Origin: Nitrospirota bacterium
GTDB lineage: Bacteria; Nitrospirota; Nitrospiria; Nitrospirales; Nitrospiraceae
NCBI GenBank assembly: GCA_028876065.1
Contig: JAGWTI010000008.1
Location: 1-61,199 of the forward strand
Direction: 5' to 3'
DNA: 61,199 nucleotides
Shown here: piece by piece, positions 1 to 8,346 of the stretch
How positions within the stretch are numbered: position 1 is the first letter of the stretch
Layout: each line of letters opens with the position of its first letter
Notes under the pieces: generated by a model
Told to the model about the DNA's origin: nothing
Seen by the model: the letters and a program-made list of their open reading frames with translations, nothing else
The model's database searches: none
Position numbers and translations under genes: made by a program

Positions 1-14
1 TCCGCGGGGTTCGC

Positions 15-43
15 TTGACCCCTCCGGTCACTTCGGTTAGCCT
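15..43 (+). promoter_or_regulatory. possible promoter of anmK
   Basis: A TTGACC hexamer (15-20) is followed after 17 bp by TAGCCT (38-43). The -35 is good and the -10 weak; anmK starts 44 bp further on. Assigned by eye only. Confidence 0.25.
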
Positions 44-87
44 GCGCGCATGCGCATGGCCTACGGGTCGTTTCAACTGAGCGCCGC

Positions 88-1302
88 ATGAAGGTCGTCG
101 GCCTCATGTCCGGCACCTCCGGCGACGGCGTCGACGCCGCGCTGGTGGACATCCGCGGCGCCGGGCTCGACCTTCGAGTCGCGCCGCTGGCGTTTGCCCC
201 GACCCCGTATCCGGCAGACTTGCAGCGGCGGGTTCTGAACCTCTGCTCCGGCGGGACCGTCGTCGAGGTCTGCCACCTCAACGCCGTGCTGGGCGAATGG
301 TTCGCCAAAGCGGCCTTCCGCGTCATCCGGAAAGCCGGGCTGCGTCCGGCCGCGATCGCGCTCATCGGGTCCCATGGGCAGACGATTCAGCATCTTCCAC
401 ACGGCATCCGCGAGTCGGGATTGGGGCCCGTTCGCTCGACGTTGCAGATCGCCGAACCGGCCGTGATCGCCGAACGGACCGGCATCGCGACGGTGGCCGA
501 TTTCCGGCCCCGTGACATCGCGGCCGGAGGGCAAGGAGCCCCGCTGACCCCCTACGTGCACTATCTCCTGTTCAGGCATCCGAAGCGATCGCGTCTCATC
601 GTCAATCTCGGCGGCATCGGCAACGTCACCTACTTGCCCGCCGGAGGCGCCCTCTCCTCCCTGCAGGCTTTCGATACGGGGCCGGGCAACATGGTGCTGG
701 ATGGGCTGGTACGGCGGCTGACGAACGGTCGGCAGGCCATGGATCGAGACGGACGGCTTGCCGCCAAAGGCGTCGTGGATGCCGGACTGTTGACGGAGTT
801 GCTGGCCCATCCCTTTCTGACACAGCCGCCGCCCAAGTCCACGGGGCGGGAAGCATTCGGAGACCCCTTCGTCGCGAAGCTGCTTGCCGTCATGCGCAAG
901 CGCCGCCTGAACGCCAACGATGTCCTTGCCACCTGCTCCTTGTTGACCGCCGTGACCGTGGGCAGCGCCCGCCGTTGGCTGAGGGGACGGACGGCCCAAC
1001 GAGGCGCCGCTCCGCTCGATGAGGTGATCGTCGCCGGCGGCGGCGCCCGCAACCGTACGCTGATGCAGGATCTGACGGCCGTGTTCGAGCCGATCCCCGT
1101 GCGGACCCTGGAAGGGATCGGCTGGGACAGCAAGGCGTTCGAGGCCGTGGCCTTTGCCATCTTGGCCTATCAGACCTGGCAGGGGGCCTGTGCCAATGTC
1201 CCGGCCGTCACCGGCGCAACCCACCCGGTGGTCCTGGGAACGATCGTGCCGGGGCGTCAAGGCTGGCAGGCGTTGTTCAAAAAAACCGGCAGGAGGCGCT
1301 GA
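88..1302 (+). CDS. anmK: anhydro-N-acetylmuramic acid kinase
   Basis: 404 residues, the usual family length. AnmK hydrolyses and phosphorylates 1,6-anhydro-MurNAc to MurNAc-6-phosphate in cytoplasmic peptidoglycan recycling. The N-terminal nucleotide-binding signature MSGTSGDGVDAAL, the GSHGQTIQH motif near residue 95, the DTGPGNMVLDGLV block near residue 200 and the late glycine-rich VAGGGARN are all present, as in the ASKHA-fold AnmK family. The Gly-Asp in GTSGDGVD takes the place of the commoner Met-Asp. ATG is chosen because the family signature begins at once. The DUF2726 gene follows after 6 bp and is probably cotranscribed. No other recycling gene is adjacent. Confidence 0.95.
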   Translation: MKVVGLMSGTSGDGVDAALVDIRGAGLDLRVAPLAFAPTPYPADLQRRVLNLCSGGTVVEVCHLNAVLGEWFAKAAFRVIRKAGLRPAAIALIGSHGQTIQHLPHGIRESGLGPVRSTLQIAEPAVIAERTGIATVADFRPRDIAAGGQGAPLTPYVHYLLFRHPKRSRLIVNLGGIGNVTYLPAGGALSSLQAFDTGPGNMVLDGLVRRLTNGRQAMDRDGRLAAKGVVDAGLLTELLAHPFLTQPPPKSTGREAFGDPFVAKLLAVMRKRRLNANDVLATCSLLTAVTVGSARRWLRGRTAQRGAAPLDEVIVAGGGARNRTLMQDLTAVFEPIPVRTLEGIGWDSKAFEAVAFAILAYQTWQGACANVPAVTGATHPVVLGTIVPGRQGWQALFKKTGRRR

Positions 1303-1308
1303 GGTTTC

Positions 1309-1848
1309 GTGGACGATCCCCTGCTGCTGACCATGGCCGGAGGAACGCTGCTCCTGGGATTAGGGCTGTGGTTCTGGAGCAGGACCAGACCGCGCCGCGC
1401 CACCACGGAAAGCCCGACACAGGACCAGGCCTTCTCCCTTCCACCCAACCTGACGCTGGCCCCGCAACCGCTGTTCACGGAGACGGAAGCCGCTTTCTAT
1501 AACCTCTTGCGGCTGTCCGTACAGGATCGGTTTCTCGTCTTCGCTCAAGTGCCGGTCTGGTGCCTGATTGACATCCGGGCACAGGACCGTCAGGCTCGGG
1601 CCGCCTTCCTGAATCAAGTGGCGTTCAAGCGCGTGGACTTCGCCCTCGTGCACCCGGGAAGCTTGGCCGCCGCCAAGATCATCGAGTTGCGGGGCGCGAC
1701 CCCGCCGTCGCCGCAACGACAGACGCGGGATCGGCTGCTGGACGCGATCTTTCGTCGCGCCGGCATCGAGTTGATCAGGTTGGATGGCCAGGCGACCTAC
1801 ACCGTCCCCGCGCTGGCCGCACAGTTGGGCCTCGAGCCGGAAGAATAG
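1309..1848 (+). CDS. membrane-anchored DUF2726-like protein
   Basis: 179 residues from a GTG start 6 bp after anmK. One hydrophobic segment (about residues 4-20) is followed by a short linker and a DUF2726-like domain (about 45-165). That domain runs from TETEAAFYNLL through FKRVDFALVHP to a C-terminal RAGIELIRLDG. The fold is thought to resemble restriction-endonuclease-like nuclease domains (FKRVDFALV corresponds to the D-x-V strand), but I cannot confirm a catalytic set. The function is unknown; the position suggests translation coupled to anmK. It ends 8 bp from the convergent protease gene. Confidence 0.7.
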   Translation: MDDPLLLTMAGGTLLLGLGLWFWSRTRPRRATTESPTQDQAFSLPPNLTLAPQPLFTETEAAFYNLLRLSVQDRFLVFAQVPVWCLIDIRAQDRQARAAFLNQVAFKRVDFALVHPGSLAAAKIIELRGATPPSPQRQTRDRLLDAIFRRAGIELIRLDGQATYTVPALAAQLGLEPEE

Positions 1849-1856
1849 GCGCCCTT

Positions 1857-2891
1857 TTAGGGGACTTTTCTCGTCAATTCTTTTTTCTCCCCGCCGCGCA
1901 GCACCGTGACTCGCGCGATGTCCCCCGATTTCAGACTCGCCAGACGGTCGCGGATCACCGTCGTGCTGGATCCGTCGGCCACGATCGGCACCCCCTGCAC
2001 CTCGAGGACGACGTCGCCGCCCACCAGGATGGATTGCCCTTCGATGACCGCCGGCATCGAACCGGGGCGCAACCCGATCTCCGCGGCCGGCGAACGGGCC
2101 GAGATGCGCTGGACCAGCAGCCCCGCCGGTTGCGTCAGGTTGAAGACCCTGGCCAGATCGCCGGACAGTAAAAAACCCTCGACCCCGCTCCAATAGGGAT
2201 TCTTCTCCAGCAAGAGACGCCGCGCCACCGACGAGGTCACGACAAACCCCAGCCCTTCGAATCCGCCCGACTTGGAGATGATGTGGCTGACGATGCCGAT
2301 GACTTCCCCCGCCATGTTGAACATGGGCCCGCCGGAATTGCCCTGATTGATCGCCGCGTCGGTCTGGAAAAACTCCGCCTGGGCGAGGCCTCCGTACATG
2401 GTTTTCGGTCTGTGCCGGGCGCTGATATGGCCCACCGTCAGCGTATGGCCCAGCCCCAAGGGGGCCCCCACGACGAAGACTTGATCCCCCACTTCGGCGG
2501 CGTCGGAGTTCCCGAGCTTGGCCACTTCGTTGTTCGGCGGGACCCGTTCCAGCTGGAGCAGGGCCACGTCGGCGGAAGGATCGGAGGTGACCACCTTGGC
2601 TTTCACCACCTCGCCGGTCTGAAAGTGCGCCGTGACTTCATCGGCGGTCTGGACCAGATGGGCCGCCGTCATCACCTTGCCGTCCGAGGAAATCAGCACC
2701 CCCGACCCCATCCCCGCAAGGGTGGTGGGCTTCTGCTCGGGACCGCCCACGGTTTCCTTGCGGTTCGTCTGGATCACGATGACCGCGCCATCGACATCCT
2801 TGAACAAGTTGCGGATCGTGTCGGCGGCGGCGATGCCCCAGGACCAGCCGGTCAGGAGCACGGTCAGCAAGGCGAGGCGATGCGCGCTCAT
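1857..2891 (-). CDS. exported HtrA/DegP-like serine protease with PDZ domain
   Basis: 344 residues from the ATG at 2891. A GGAGGT Shine-Dalgarno sequence sits 5 bp upstream and the start opens directly into a signal peptide ending at about AAA-D; a longer reading from 2951 adds 20 residues without signal character. The trypsin-like domain carries the triad His in MTAAHLV, Asp in SADVALLQL and Ser in GNSGGPMF. A single PDZ-like domain follows, with GLLVQRISARSPAAEIGLRPG. A periplasmic quality-control protease is the likely role. It differs from classical DegP in having only one PDZ domain. A strong promoter lies at 2957-2985. Confidence 0.9.
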   Translation of the reverse strand: MSAHRLALLTVLLTGWSWGIAAADTIRNLFKDVDGAVIVIQTNRKETVGGPEQKPTTLAGMGSGVLISSDGKVMTAAHLVQTADEVTAHFQTGEVVKAKVVTSDPSADVALLQLERVPPNNEVAKLGNSDAAEVGDQVFVVGAPLGLGHTLTVGHISARHRPKTMYGGLAQAEFFQTDAAINQGNSGGPMFNMAGEVIGIVSHIISKSGGFEGLGFVVTSSVARRLLLEKNPYWSGVEGFLLSGDLARVFNLTQPAGLLVQRISARSPAAEIGLRPGSMPAVIEGQSILVGGDVVLEVQGVPIVADGSSTTVIRDRLASLKSGDIARVTVLRGGEKKELTRKVP

Positions 2892-2956
2892 GGACACCTC
2901 CAACGGGGTTGGGACGGGCCGGTCGGTCACGTCAAACGGCTTTGCTTCCATTCCCC

Positions 2957-2985
2957 ACTGTATGGGCGCCGACGGTGCCCGTCAA
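2957..2985 (-). promoter_or_regulatory. promoter of the HtrA-like protease gene
   Basis: Reading the minus strand, TTGACG (2980-2985), a 17 bp spacer and TACAGT (2957-2962) form a near-consensus housekeeping promoter. The 5' leader would be about 60 nt to the ATG at 2891. Confidence 0.6.
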
Positions 2986-3179
2986 GTCGGGACGGGCGTG
3001 GAGGATCGGAGAACGGCATCGGTGTCCTGCCTGTCGAGGTGTGGCGGCCCTCCGGCCCCGGAAGGCCGGCAACCGGGCCGGACGTGCCGAGCATACGGCC
3101 TTCGGTCTGAGGGGTTAACGCGGTACGGAAGAGGCTCGGCGGCCAGACGACGGCGCGAGCCCCGAGACGGCAGGATCGG

Positions 3180-3614
3180 TCACAAACGCCCTTCGTCCAA
3201 CTCGATGGCCTCCACCCAAGTGGTCACCGGAGGCAACGACTCGACCGGCACCCCGCGCTTGGCCGCGATCTCGACGAGTCTGGCGTGAAACCGCTGTTGC
3301 GCCGGCTCGTCCTTGGGTGCGGCCTTCAACAGCCCCTGGTTCCACAGCCGGATATCCGCTTCCGTCAGCGCCTTCCCCTCCCGACGGACCCACGCCAGCA
3401 CTGCCTCGTCCGTGCCGACGGCGAGGACGTGCCGCTCAAAGGCTTCACCAGAAAGGCCGAGCAAGTCGAGCAGGTACTTGTCGAAGCCGGCCGTGAGATA
3501 GTTGTAGTCCTGGATCCGCCCCGCATGACGCAAGCGCACTTTGTCGATCATACGCCCGAGGTGCATGATGCCGCCGAGCATCGCCTTAGGGCTGCGGGGA
3601 TAGGTGTCGGCCAT
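3180..3614 (-). CDS. DUF5069-type protein
   Basis: 144 residues beginning MADTYPRSPKAMLGG, with the Pro-Arg-Ser-Pro opening and the later GRIQDYNYLTAGFDKYLLDLLG that characterise the DUF5069 family. No signal peptide, so cytoplasmic. An AGGAG element lies 12 bp before the ATG, rather far but in phase. The family has no established function. It stands alone: 229 bp separate it from the protease and a palindromic repeat (3644-3836) lies upstream of it. Confidence 0.75.
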   Translation of the reverse strand: MADTYPRSPKAMLGGIMHLGRMIDKVRLRHAGRIQDYNYLTAGFDKYLLDLLGLSGEAFERHVLAVGTDEAVLAWVRREGKALTEADIRLWNQGLLKAAPKDEPAQQRFHARLVEIAAKRGVPVESLPPVTTWVEAIELDEGRL

Positions 3615-3643
3615 CTTGCGAAGTGACTCCTGTGTAATTGGTT

Positions 3644-3836
3644 CAGGATGTTCAAAAAGGCCGCCTTCTCACCCTCCCACCCCAGGCGCGCCGAGACGCG
3701 CCTCTTCCGCGGGTTCGGCCGCAGCGAACTTCTCTCCGCTCATTCTGTACCCTAACGATTCACGCCTTACGATTCACGTTTCACGGGTTTTAGGAGCGAC
3801 GCGAGAACAACGCTGGCGGCCTTTTTCAACATCCTG
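3644..3836. repeat. palindromic intergenic element, copy 1
   Basis: A 193 bp element with 22 bp terminal inverted repeats. The left arm (3644-3665) and right arm (3815-3836) match at 21 of 22 positions, and both carry the core AGGATGTTCAAAAAGGCC or its complement. The right end touches the stop codon of the haem gene (3837). The interior holds short TTACGATTCACG-like direct repeats. Related copies lie at 28345, 30826, 36621 and 48644. Confidence 0.8.
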
Positions 3837-4391
3837 TCAGTTGGCCTGCCGGGTCAACCGGACCACGATGGCGCCCATCACGTCGCCCTTTTTGAAATTG
3901 CGCCAGCGGCTTTCCGGGTGGCTATTGTGACAATCGGCGCAGGACTGAGACACGGCAAAGTCGGCCGCCATGGCCTTGAACTGTTTGCCGTCCGCGAACG
4001 TGACGATCTTTTTGCTGGGATCGGCCATAAGGCTCTTCAAGGCGTCGGTTTCGGCCTCGGTCTTGGGCAAGTTGCTCTTATAGATGGGGGTCAGGCCGAT
4101 GATGCCGATCTCGAACGTGTCCAGATCGGACCCGGCGGTTTTCACGAACTGCGCCGGCAGCGGGATCGCATGGGCGTTCTTCACCCAATCTTCCTTGGGC
4201 GCGATCCCGACCTCCTTCGTGTGCTCGACGACGTGGAGCACGTAGGCGGAGCGGAACGCGCGGACCGTTTCCAACACATAGCGGGCCACAAGATCGTAGG
4301 TTTCCGCTTGCGCCGCTGAGTTCCAGAGGAGCAGACCGGATAATCCGAATGCCACCGCCATGCCTGCCGATCGTGTGTGCATGCGATTCAC
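3837..4391 (-). CDS. periplasmic c-type haem protein, DUF3365/Tll0287-like
   Basis: 184 residues from a GTG at 4391; an in-frame ATG at 4382 is equally usable. A signal peptide (MAVAFGLSGLLLWNSAAQA) precedes the mature chain. The single haem motif CADCHN with the following HPESRW is near residue 155, inside a Tll0287-like domain that ends in the strand GDVMGAIVVRL. The family is a PAS-like haem sensor or electron-transfer domain. It is the second gene of a two-gene operon, 7 bp after its paralogue at 4399-4950, to which it is similar along the whole length; this is a tandem duplication. Confidence 0.85.
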   Translation of the reverse strand: MNRMHTRSAGMAVAFGLSGLLLWNSAAQAETYDLVARYVLETVRAFRSAYVLHVVEHTKEVGIAPKEDWVKNAHAIPLPAQFVKTAGSDLDTFEIGIIGLTPIYKSNLPKTEAETDALKSLMADPSKKIVTFADGKQFKAMAADFAVSQSCADCHNSHPESRWRNFKKGDVMGAIVVRLTRQAN

Positions 4392-4398
4392 GTGGTGC

Positions 4399-4950
4399 TC
4401 ACTTCCCGTGTTTGTTCAAGCGGACGATGACGGCGCCCATGATGTCGCCCTTCTTATAGTTGCGCCAAGGGCTGTCCGGGTGGATGTTGTGGCAGTCCAC
4501 ACAGGACTGCACCACGGCGATATCAGCCGCCATGGCTTTAAATTGATTGCCGTCGACAAACGAGATGACTTTTTGGCTGCGATCCGACGTCAGCCGCTGG
4601 AGCGCATCGATCTCCGCCTGGGTGCGGGGAAGGTTGCTCTTATAGACCGGGGTCAGCCCGATGAGCCCGATCTCAAACGATTCCAGATCGGCGCCGGCCG
4701 CCTTCACGAACTGGGCGGGGAGGGGAATGGCATGGGCATCCTTGATCCAATCCTCCTTCGGGATAATGCCCCCTTCGCGCACGTGCTCCACCACGTTCAA
4801 CACGTAGGCCGTGCGGAACGCGCGGACGGTCTCCAGCACATACCGGGCCACCAGATCGTAGTTATCTTCCGCCAGGCCTGTGGAAACGGCCAGTGTCAGG
4901 GTGGCCAAGGCCAGCGCCACACTTCCCGTGATTCGTGCCCAGCAGGACAT
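4399..4950 (-). CDS. periplasmic c-type haem protein, DUF3365/Tll0287-like (paralogue)
   Basis: 183 residues from the ATG at 4950, which has a GGGAGG Shine-Dalgarno sequence and starts straight into a signal peptide (ALALATLTLAVSTGLA). An upstream extension to 5139 is open but lacks a site and overlaps the divergent gene at 5105. The haem motif is CVDCHN. The block YDLVARYVLETVRAFR, the KEDW motif and the IGLTPVYKSNLP stretch match its downstream neighbour closely. Both proteins are predicted to sit in the periplasm, each with one covalent haem. A redox or gas-sensing partner role is possible, but no partner kinase is next to them. Confidence 0.85.
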   Translation of the reverse strand: MSCWARITGSVALALATLTLAVSTGLAEDNYDLVARYVLETVRAFRTAYVLNVVEHVREGGIIPKEDWIKDAHAIPLPAQFVKAAGADLESFEIGLIGLTPVYKSNLPRTQAEIDALQRLTSDRSQKVISFVDGNQFKAMAADIAVVQSCVDCHNIHPDSPWRNYKKGDIMGAVIVRLNKHGK

Positions 4951-5104
4951 GCCGCCTCCCGCGCCCCTCGTCCGCTTCCTCACGCCGCGTGCAGGACGAT
5001 GATACTGGAAACATCCAGCGCATACAAGGGTCGCAACCAGCTGCCGAACATGGTACAAAAGGGCAAGGCAGGGACCGGCGGAGATGTTCAGCAGGAGGAC
5101 GACA

Positions 5105-5422
5105 ATGAGGCGGAATGAGTTGGCGGCGGTGCTGGCCATGGCCCTCGTGGGCGGGTTCCTGGGGGGTCTGTTTGCGGAACGGTTCCTGAACGTGGAGCCG
5201 GCGCAGGCTCAACAGCGGATGAAAGTGGTCAACTCGGAGGAGTTCTTGCTCGTGGACAAGTTCGGCAGAACGAGGGCCGGGCTCGGCCTGGACCCCAATG
5301 GCGAAGTCGGGCTGGTGCTCCTGGGCAAGGACGGGAACCGGACCCTCCACCTGACGCCCGATGAGCCCCAAGCGTTGAAAGTGAAGGACAAAGCGGGGAA
5401 AGTCCTCTGGGCCGCCCCTTAG
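5105..5422 (+). CDS. small exported or anchored protein of unknown function
   Basis: 105 residues from the ATG at 5105, chosen for the GGAGG 6 bp upstream; another ATG at 5084 is in frame. An N-terminal hydrophobic segment (LAAVLAMALVGGFLGGLF) is followed by a repetitive beta-rich stretch in which the unit FGRTRAGLGLDPNGEVGLVL recalls bacterial repeats ending in a G-x-x-x-L-x-L pattern. It is divergent from the haem operon. No function recognised. Confidence 0.65.
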   Translation: MRRNELAAVLAMALVGGFLGGLFAERFLNVEPAQAQQRMKVVNSEEFLLVDKFGRTRAGLGLDPNGEVGLVLLGKDGNRTLHLTPDEPQALKVKDKAGKVLWAAP

Positions 5423-5441
5423 AACATCGTTCGGACCGTCC

Positions 5442-6167
5442 CTACCAATCGGCGCCCAACCGATCCACAATCACCTGATGCACGACCGTGTTCGGCCCCA
5501 GCGTCGCCAGATACACGGCGGTTTCCGCAATATCAAACGGGCTGATCCGTTCGCTGCGTCGGATCTCGTCCGGTGAGGCGTCCACCAGGGCATCCGCCAC
5601 CCCGCCGGGACAGATCGCGCTGACTTTGATCTTGTACCGGCGCCCTTCGTCCGCCAGCGACTTGGTGAGCGCCATCACCCCGTGCTTCGACGCGCTGTAG
5701 AGTCCGGTTCCGGCCCAGGCTTGCACGCCGCAAACGCTGGACATGTTCAGGATCGTCCCTCCTTCCGGTTGCGTCGTCATCTGACGAAACCCGGCCCGGC
5801 AACAGAAGAAGGTCCCCCGCAGGTTCGTGCCGATCACCGCATCGAACGCATCCGTGCTCGTCTCGGCGATCCGGCCGCCGCCCCCGATTCCGGCGTTGTT
5901 CACCAGAATATCCAGCCGGCCCCATTGCGCGACCGTGTCGGCGATCAGTCGCTCCACTTGCGCTTCGTCGGCCACGTCCGCGGGCAGAGCCAGGGCCTGC
6001 CCGCCTCGCTGCGTAATCTGCCGCACGGTCTGCGCGCAGAGATCGCGCCGGCGGGCCGTCACCACCACGCGGGCGCCTTCGTCGGCGAAGGTCAGGGCGA
6101 TGGCCTTGCCGATCCCGCTGCTGCTTCCCGTAACAACCGCCACCTTGCCGTTCAAGCGCTTGTGCAT
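5442..6167 (-). CDS. short-chain dehydrogenase/reductase (SDR)
   Basis: 241 residues from the ATG at 6167 (GGAGTC site upstream). Classical SDR features are all present: the cofactor loop TGSSSGIG (residues 14-21), NNAG near residue 91, the catalytic Ser in MSSVCG and the YSASK motif near 157. Arg residues just after the second strand (VVTARRR) suggest NADP(H) preference. The late NTVVHQVIVDRLGADW replaces the usual substrate-loop end. Substrate unknown; it could be a 3-oxoacyl reductase relative or a general carbonyl reductase. Cytoplasmic, monocistronic. Confidence 0.85.
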   Translation of the reverse strand: MHKRLNGKVAVVTGSSSGIGKAIALTFADEGARVVVTARRRDLCAQTVRQITQRGGQALALPADVADEAQVERLIADTVAQWGRLDILVNNAGIGGGGRIAETSTDAFDAVIGTNLRGTFFCCRAGFRQMTTQPEGGTILNMSSVCGVQAWAGTGLYSASKHGVMALTKSLADEGRRYKIKVSAICPGGVADALVDASPDEIRRSERISPFDIAETAVYLATLGPNTVVHQVIVDRLGADW

Positions 6168-6269
6168 GGGCCAGACTCCTTCGTAACGGAACCACGATAC
6201 CCGGTTGACTCCGCCGCCATGGTCGGCGTACACAGGAGGTCATTGTAGTCCACCCGGGGGCGACGCACC

Positions 6270-6473
6270 ATGCACTTGTCGGACCTGACCCCAGAACAAC
6301 TGCGCGAACTGGTGACGGGGATCGTGGACGACCGGCTGCGCGATTTGCTGGGCGACCCGGACTTGGGCCTCACCCTGGGGGACGCGGCGCGAGCCAGGCT
6401 CAAGGAGTCCTTGGCTTCGACGGAACGGCTCACCGGCGAGGCGATCGCCGAGCGACTTGGGCTCCGCTGGTAA
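6270..6473 (+). CDS. putative antitoxin of a RelE/ParE-type pair
   Basis: 67 residues, highly charged and predicted helical, with the sequence MHLSDLTPEQLRELV at the start and EAIAERLGLRW at the end. It lies 6 bp before a RelE-family toxin and its size and charge fit a cognate antitoxin. No clear DNA-binding motif is seen. The identification rests mainly on position. A purine-rich GGGGG stretch lies 9 bp upstream of the ATG. Confidence 0.65.
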   Translation: MHLSDLTPEQLRELVTGIVDDRLRDLLGDPDLGLTLGDAARARLKESLASTERLTGEAIAERLGLRW

Positions 6474-6479
6474 CGTGGA

Positions 6480-6752
6480 ATGGCCTGGTTTCAACTGACC
6501 TATCGCCCCGAGGTGACGGCCGACCTCGCGAGCATCGACGCGACGACGGCCCAGCGTCTGCTGGACAAGACCAAGTGGCTGGCCTCCAACGTCGGCAATC
6601 TTCGCCATGAGCCCCTGACCGCCGACCTCCCCGACCTCTCCAAGTATGCGGTGGGAGACTGGCGGATCCTCTACTCGATCAACCGGGACGAACGGCTGGT
6701 ATCCATACACTGGATCGCCCATCGCCGGGACTTGTACCAGACCCAGACGTGA
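6480..6752 (+). CDS. RelE/ParE-family toxin
   Basis: 90 residues with the RelE-fold signature: an N-terminal [17 protein letters not shown] strand-helix, the central [12 protein letters not shown] strand pair and the C-terminal [14 protein letters not shown], where His and Arg residues are typical of ribosome-dependent mRNA interferases. It follows its presumed antitoxin by 6 bp. The toxin probably cleaves mRNA on the ribosome, or poisons gyrase if ParE-like; the two cannot be separated here. Confidence 0.8.
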   Translation: MAWFQLTYRPEVTADLASIDATTAQRLLDKTKWLASNVGNLRHEPLTADLPDLSKYAVGDWRILYSINRDERLVSIHWIAHRRDLYQTQT

Positions 6753-6816
6753 CGAGCCGTCACGACACAACCACGTTCGAGACAACACCCGTTCCTTCAC
6801 CATAAAGGAGATCGCC

Positions 6817-7161
6817 ATGGCTGAAATCACCACATCCTCCGGTCTACAATATGAAGACAGCAAGGAGGGGACCGGCGCCATCGCCCAATCGGGGCAAACC
6901 GTGTCCGTCCACTACACCGGCTGGCTCACCACCGGGAAGAAGTTCGACTCCAGCAAAGACCGAAACCAACCCTTCGAATTCCCTTTGGGCCTTGGGCGTG
7001 TGATCAAAGGATGGGATGAAGGCGTGCAGGGCATGAAGGTGGGCGGCATCCGCAAGCTGACGATCCCGTCCAATTTGGGCTACGGCGCCCGCGGGGCAGG
7101 CGGCGTCATTCCGCCGAATGCCACCCTCATCTTCGAAGTGGAACTCCTGAACATTCTGTAG
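6817..7161 (+). CDS. FKBP-type peptidyl-prolyl cis-trans isomerase
   Basis: 114 residues, a single FKBP domain without signal peptide. Conserved blocks: [56 protein letters not shown] and [14 protein letters not shown]. The Tyr, Phe, Asp, Trp and Ile residues of the binding pocket are present. The ATG at 6817 has AAAGGAG 8 bp upstream; open sequence before it overlaps the toxin gene in another frame and is not coding. Acts as a cytoplasmic proline isomerase or folding chaperone. Confidence 0.95.
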   Translation: MAEITTSSGLQYEDSKEGTGAIAQSGQTVSVHYTGWLTTGKKFDSSKDRNQPFEFPLGLGRVIKGWDEGVQGMKVGGIRKLTIPSNLGYGARGAGGVIPPNATLIFEVELLNIL

Positions 7162-7175
7162 CCCATGCCCTGCTT

Positions 7176-8345
7176 GTGAGCCGCGACCGACACACGTTCT
7201 TCGCCCCTTGCCCGCGCGGGCTGGAGCCACTCCTGTGCGCCGAGCTGGTCCGGCTCGGCGCGCAGGACGTCGCCGCCACCCAGGGCGGCGTCGGATTCAC
7301 CGGCCCGTTCGACCTCTGTTACCGCGCGAACCTCGACAGCCGCCTGGCCAGCCGCATCCTCTGGCGCATCGGGCAGGGGGCCTATACGCACGAACAGGAT
7401 CTCTACCAAGCCGCGCTCCGGTTGCCCTGGCCCGACTGGTTCCCCGTTTCCTGCACGATCAAAGTCAAAGTCAGCGCCAAGCGCTGCCCGCTCAAGAGCC
7501 TGGACTTCGTCACGTTGCGGATCAAGGACGCGGTCTGCGATGCCTTCAAGACCCTTACCGCCGACCGCCCCACCGTCGAGACCGCCACACCCGACATCCG
7601 CATCGATGCTTTCCTGGACGACACCCATTGCACGTTCTATCTGGACACGTCGGGAGAAGCCCTCTTCAAGCGAGGCTGGCGCCGGGCCGGCACCGAAGCC
7701 CCGTTGCGCGAGAATCTTGCCGCCGGAATACTTCAACTTGCCGGCTGGACCAGCGATCACGTGTTGCTGGATCCCATGTGCGGCGGCGGAACGATTCTCC
7801 AAGAGGCGGCCATGGTGGCCCGGCGGATCAGTCCCGGACTGGGCCGCCGGTTTGCCTTCGAAAAACTGCGCAACTTTTCGCCGCGCCATTGGCAGGAGCT
7901 CTGCGCCGCCAGCCGCGCGCAACAGACCAAGACCGGCCCGCTCCCACTCTATGGAAGCGACCGGGACGGGGCCGTGCTGCGCGCCGCGCGGGCGAATCTC
8001 GAAGCGATCGGGCTGGCGGACGCCGTGCATTTGCAACAGGCCGATGTGCTGGACCTCACGGCGCCGGCCGCGGAAGGCCTGCTGATCACCAACCCGCCTT
8101 ATGGGGTCCGTCTCGGCGACGACGCAACCTTGACGGCTTTCTACCCGAAGCTGGGCGACCTGCTTAAACAGCGCTTCTCCGGCTGGCGCGCCTACATTTT
8201 GACCGCCGACTTGCGCCTGCCGAAACTGATCGGACTTGCGCCCTCCCGCCGCACGCCGCTCTTCAACGGCGCGCTGGAATGCCGGCTGTACGAGTTCAAG
8301 CTGGTGGCGGGCTCGATGCGCCGCAAAGGCCCGGAGCGGGCCTAA
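7176..8345 (+). CDS. THUMP-domain RNA methyltransferase, RlmL/YpsC-like
   Basis: 389 residues from a GTG at 7176. It opens with the family start FFAPCPRGLEPLLCAEL, contains a THUMP-like RNA-binding segment (about 60-160) with LYLDTSGEALFKRGWR, then a Rossmann methyltransferase domain with DPMCGGGTI and the N6/N2-type catalytic motif NPPYGVRLG. This matches enzymes that methylate guanine N2 in 23S rRNA. Its end touches the start of the lipoprotein at 8347, so the two are likely cotranscribed. Confidence 0.88.
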   Translation: MSRDRHTFFAPCPRGLEPLLCAELVRLGAQDVAATQGGVGFTGPFDLCYRANLDSRLASRILWRIGQGAYTHEQDLYQAALRLPWPDWFPVSCTIKVKVSAKRCPLKSLDFVTLRIKDAVCDAFKTLTADRPTVETATPDIRIDAFLDDTHCTFYLDTSGEALFKRGWRRAGTEAPLRENLAAGILQLAGWTSDHVLLDPMCGGGTILQEAAMVARRISPGLGRRFAFEKLRNFSPRHWQELCAASRAQQTKTGPLPLYGSDRDGAVLRAARANLEAIGLADAVHLQQADVLDLTAPAAEGLLITNPPYGVRLGDDATLTAFYPKLGDLLKQRFSGWRAYILTADLRLPKLIGLAPSRRTPLFNGALECRLYEFKLVAGSMRRKGPERA

Positions 8346-8346
8346 C

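Noticed and set aside
73-1260. 395-codon frame opposite anmK
   Set aside because: Antisense of a clear family member; composition typical of high-G+C shadow frames.
3750-3790. ATTCACGCCTTACG-like short direct repeats as a CRISPR array
   Set aside because: Units are about 10-14 bp, adjacent and irregular, with no spacers; similar fragments recur near 27560 and 53120, so they are simple interspersed repeats.
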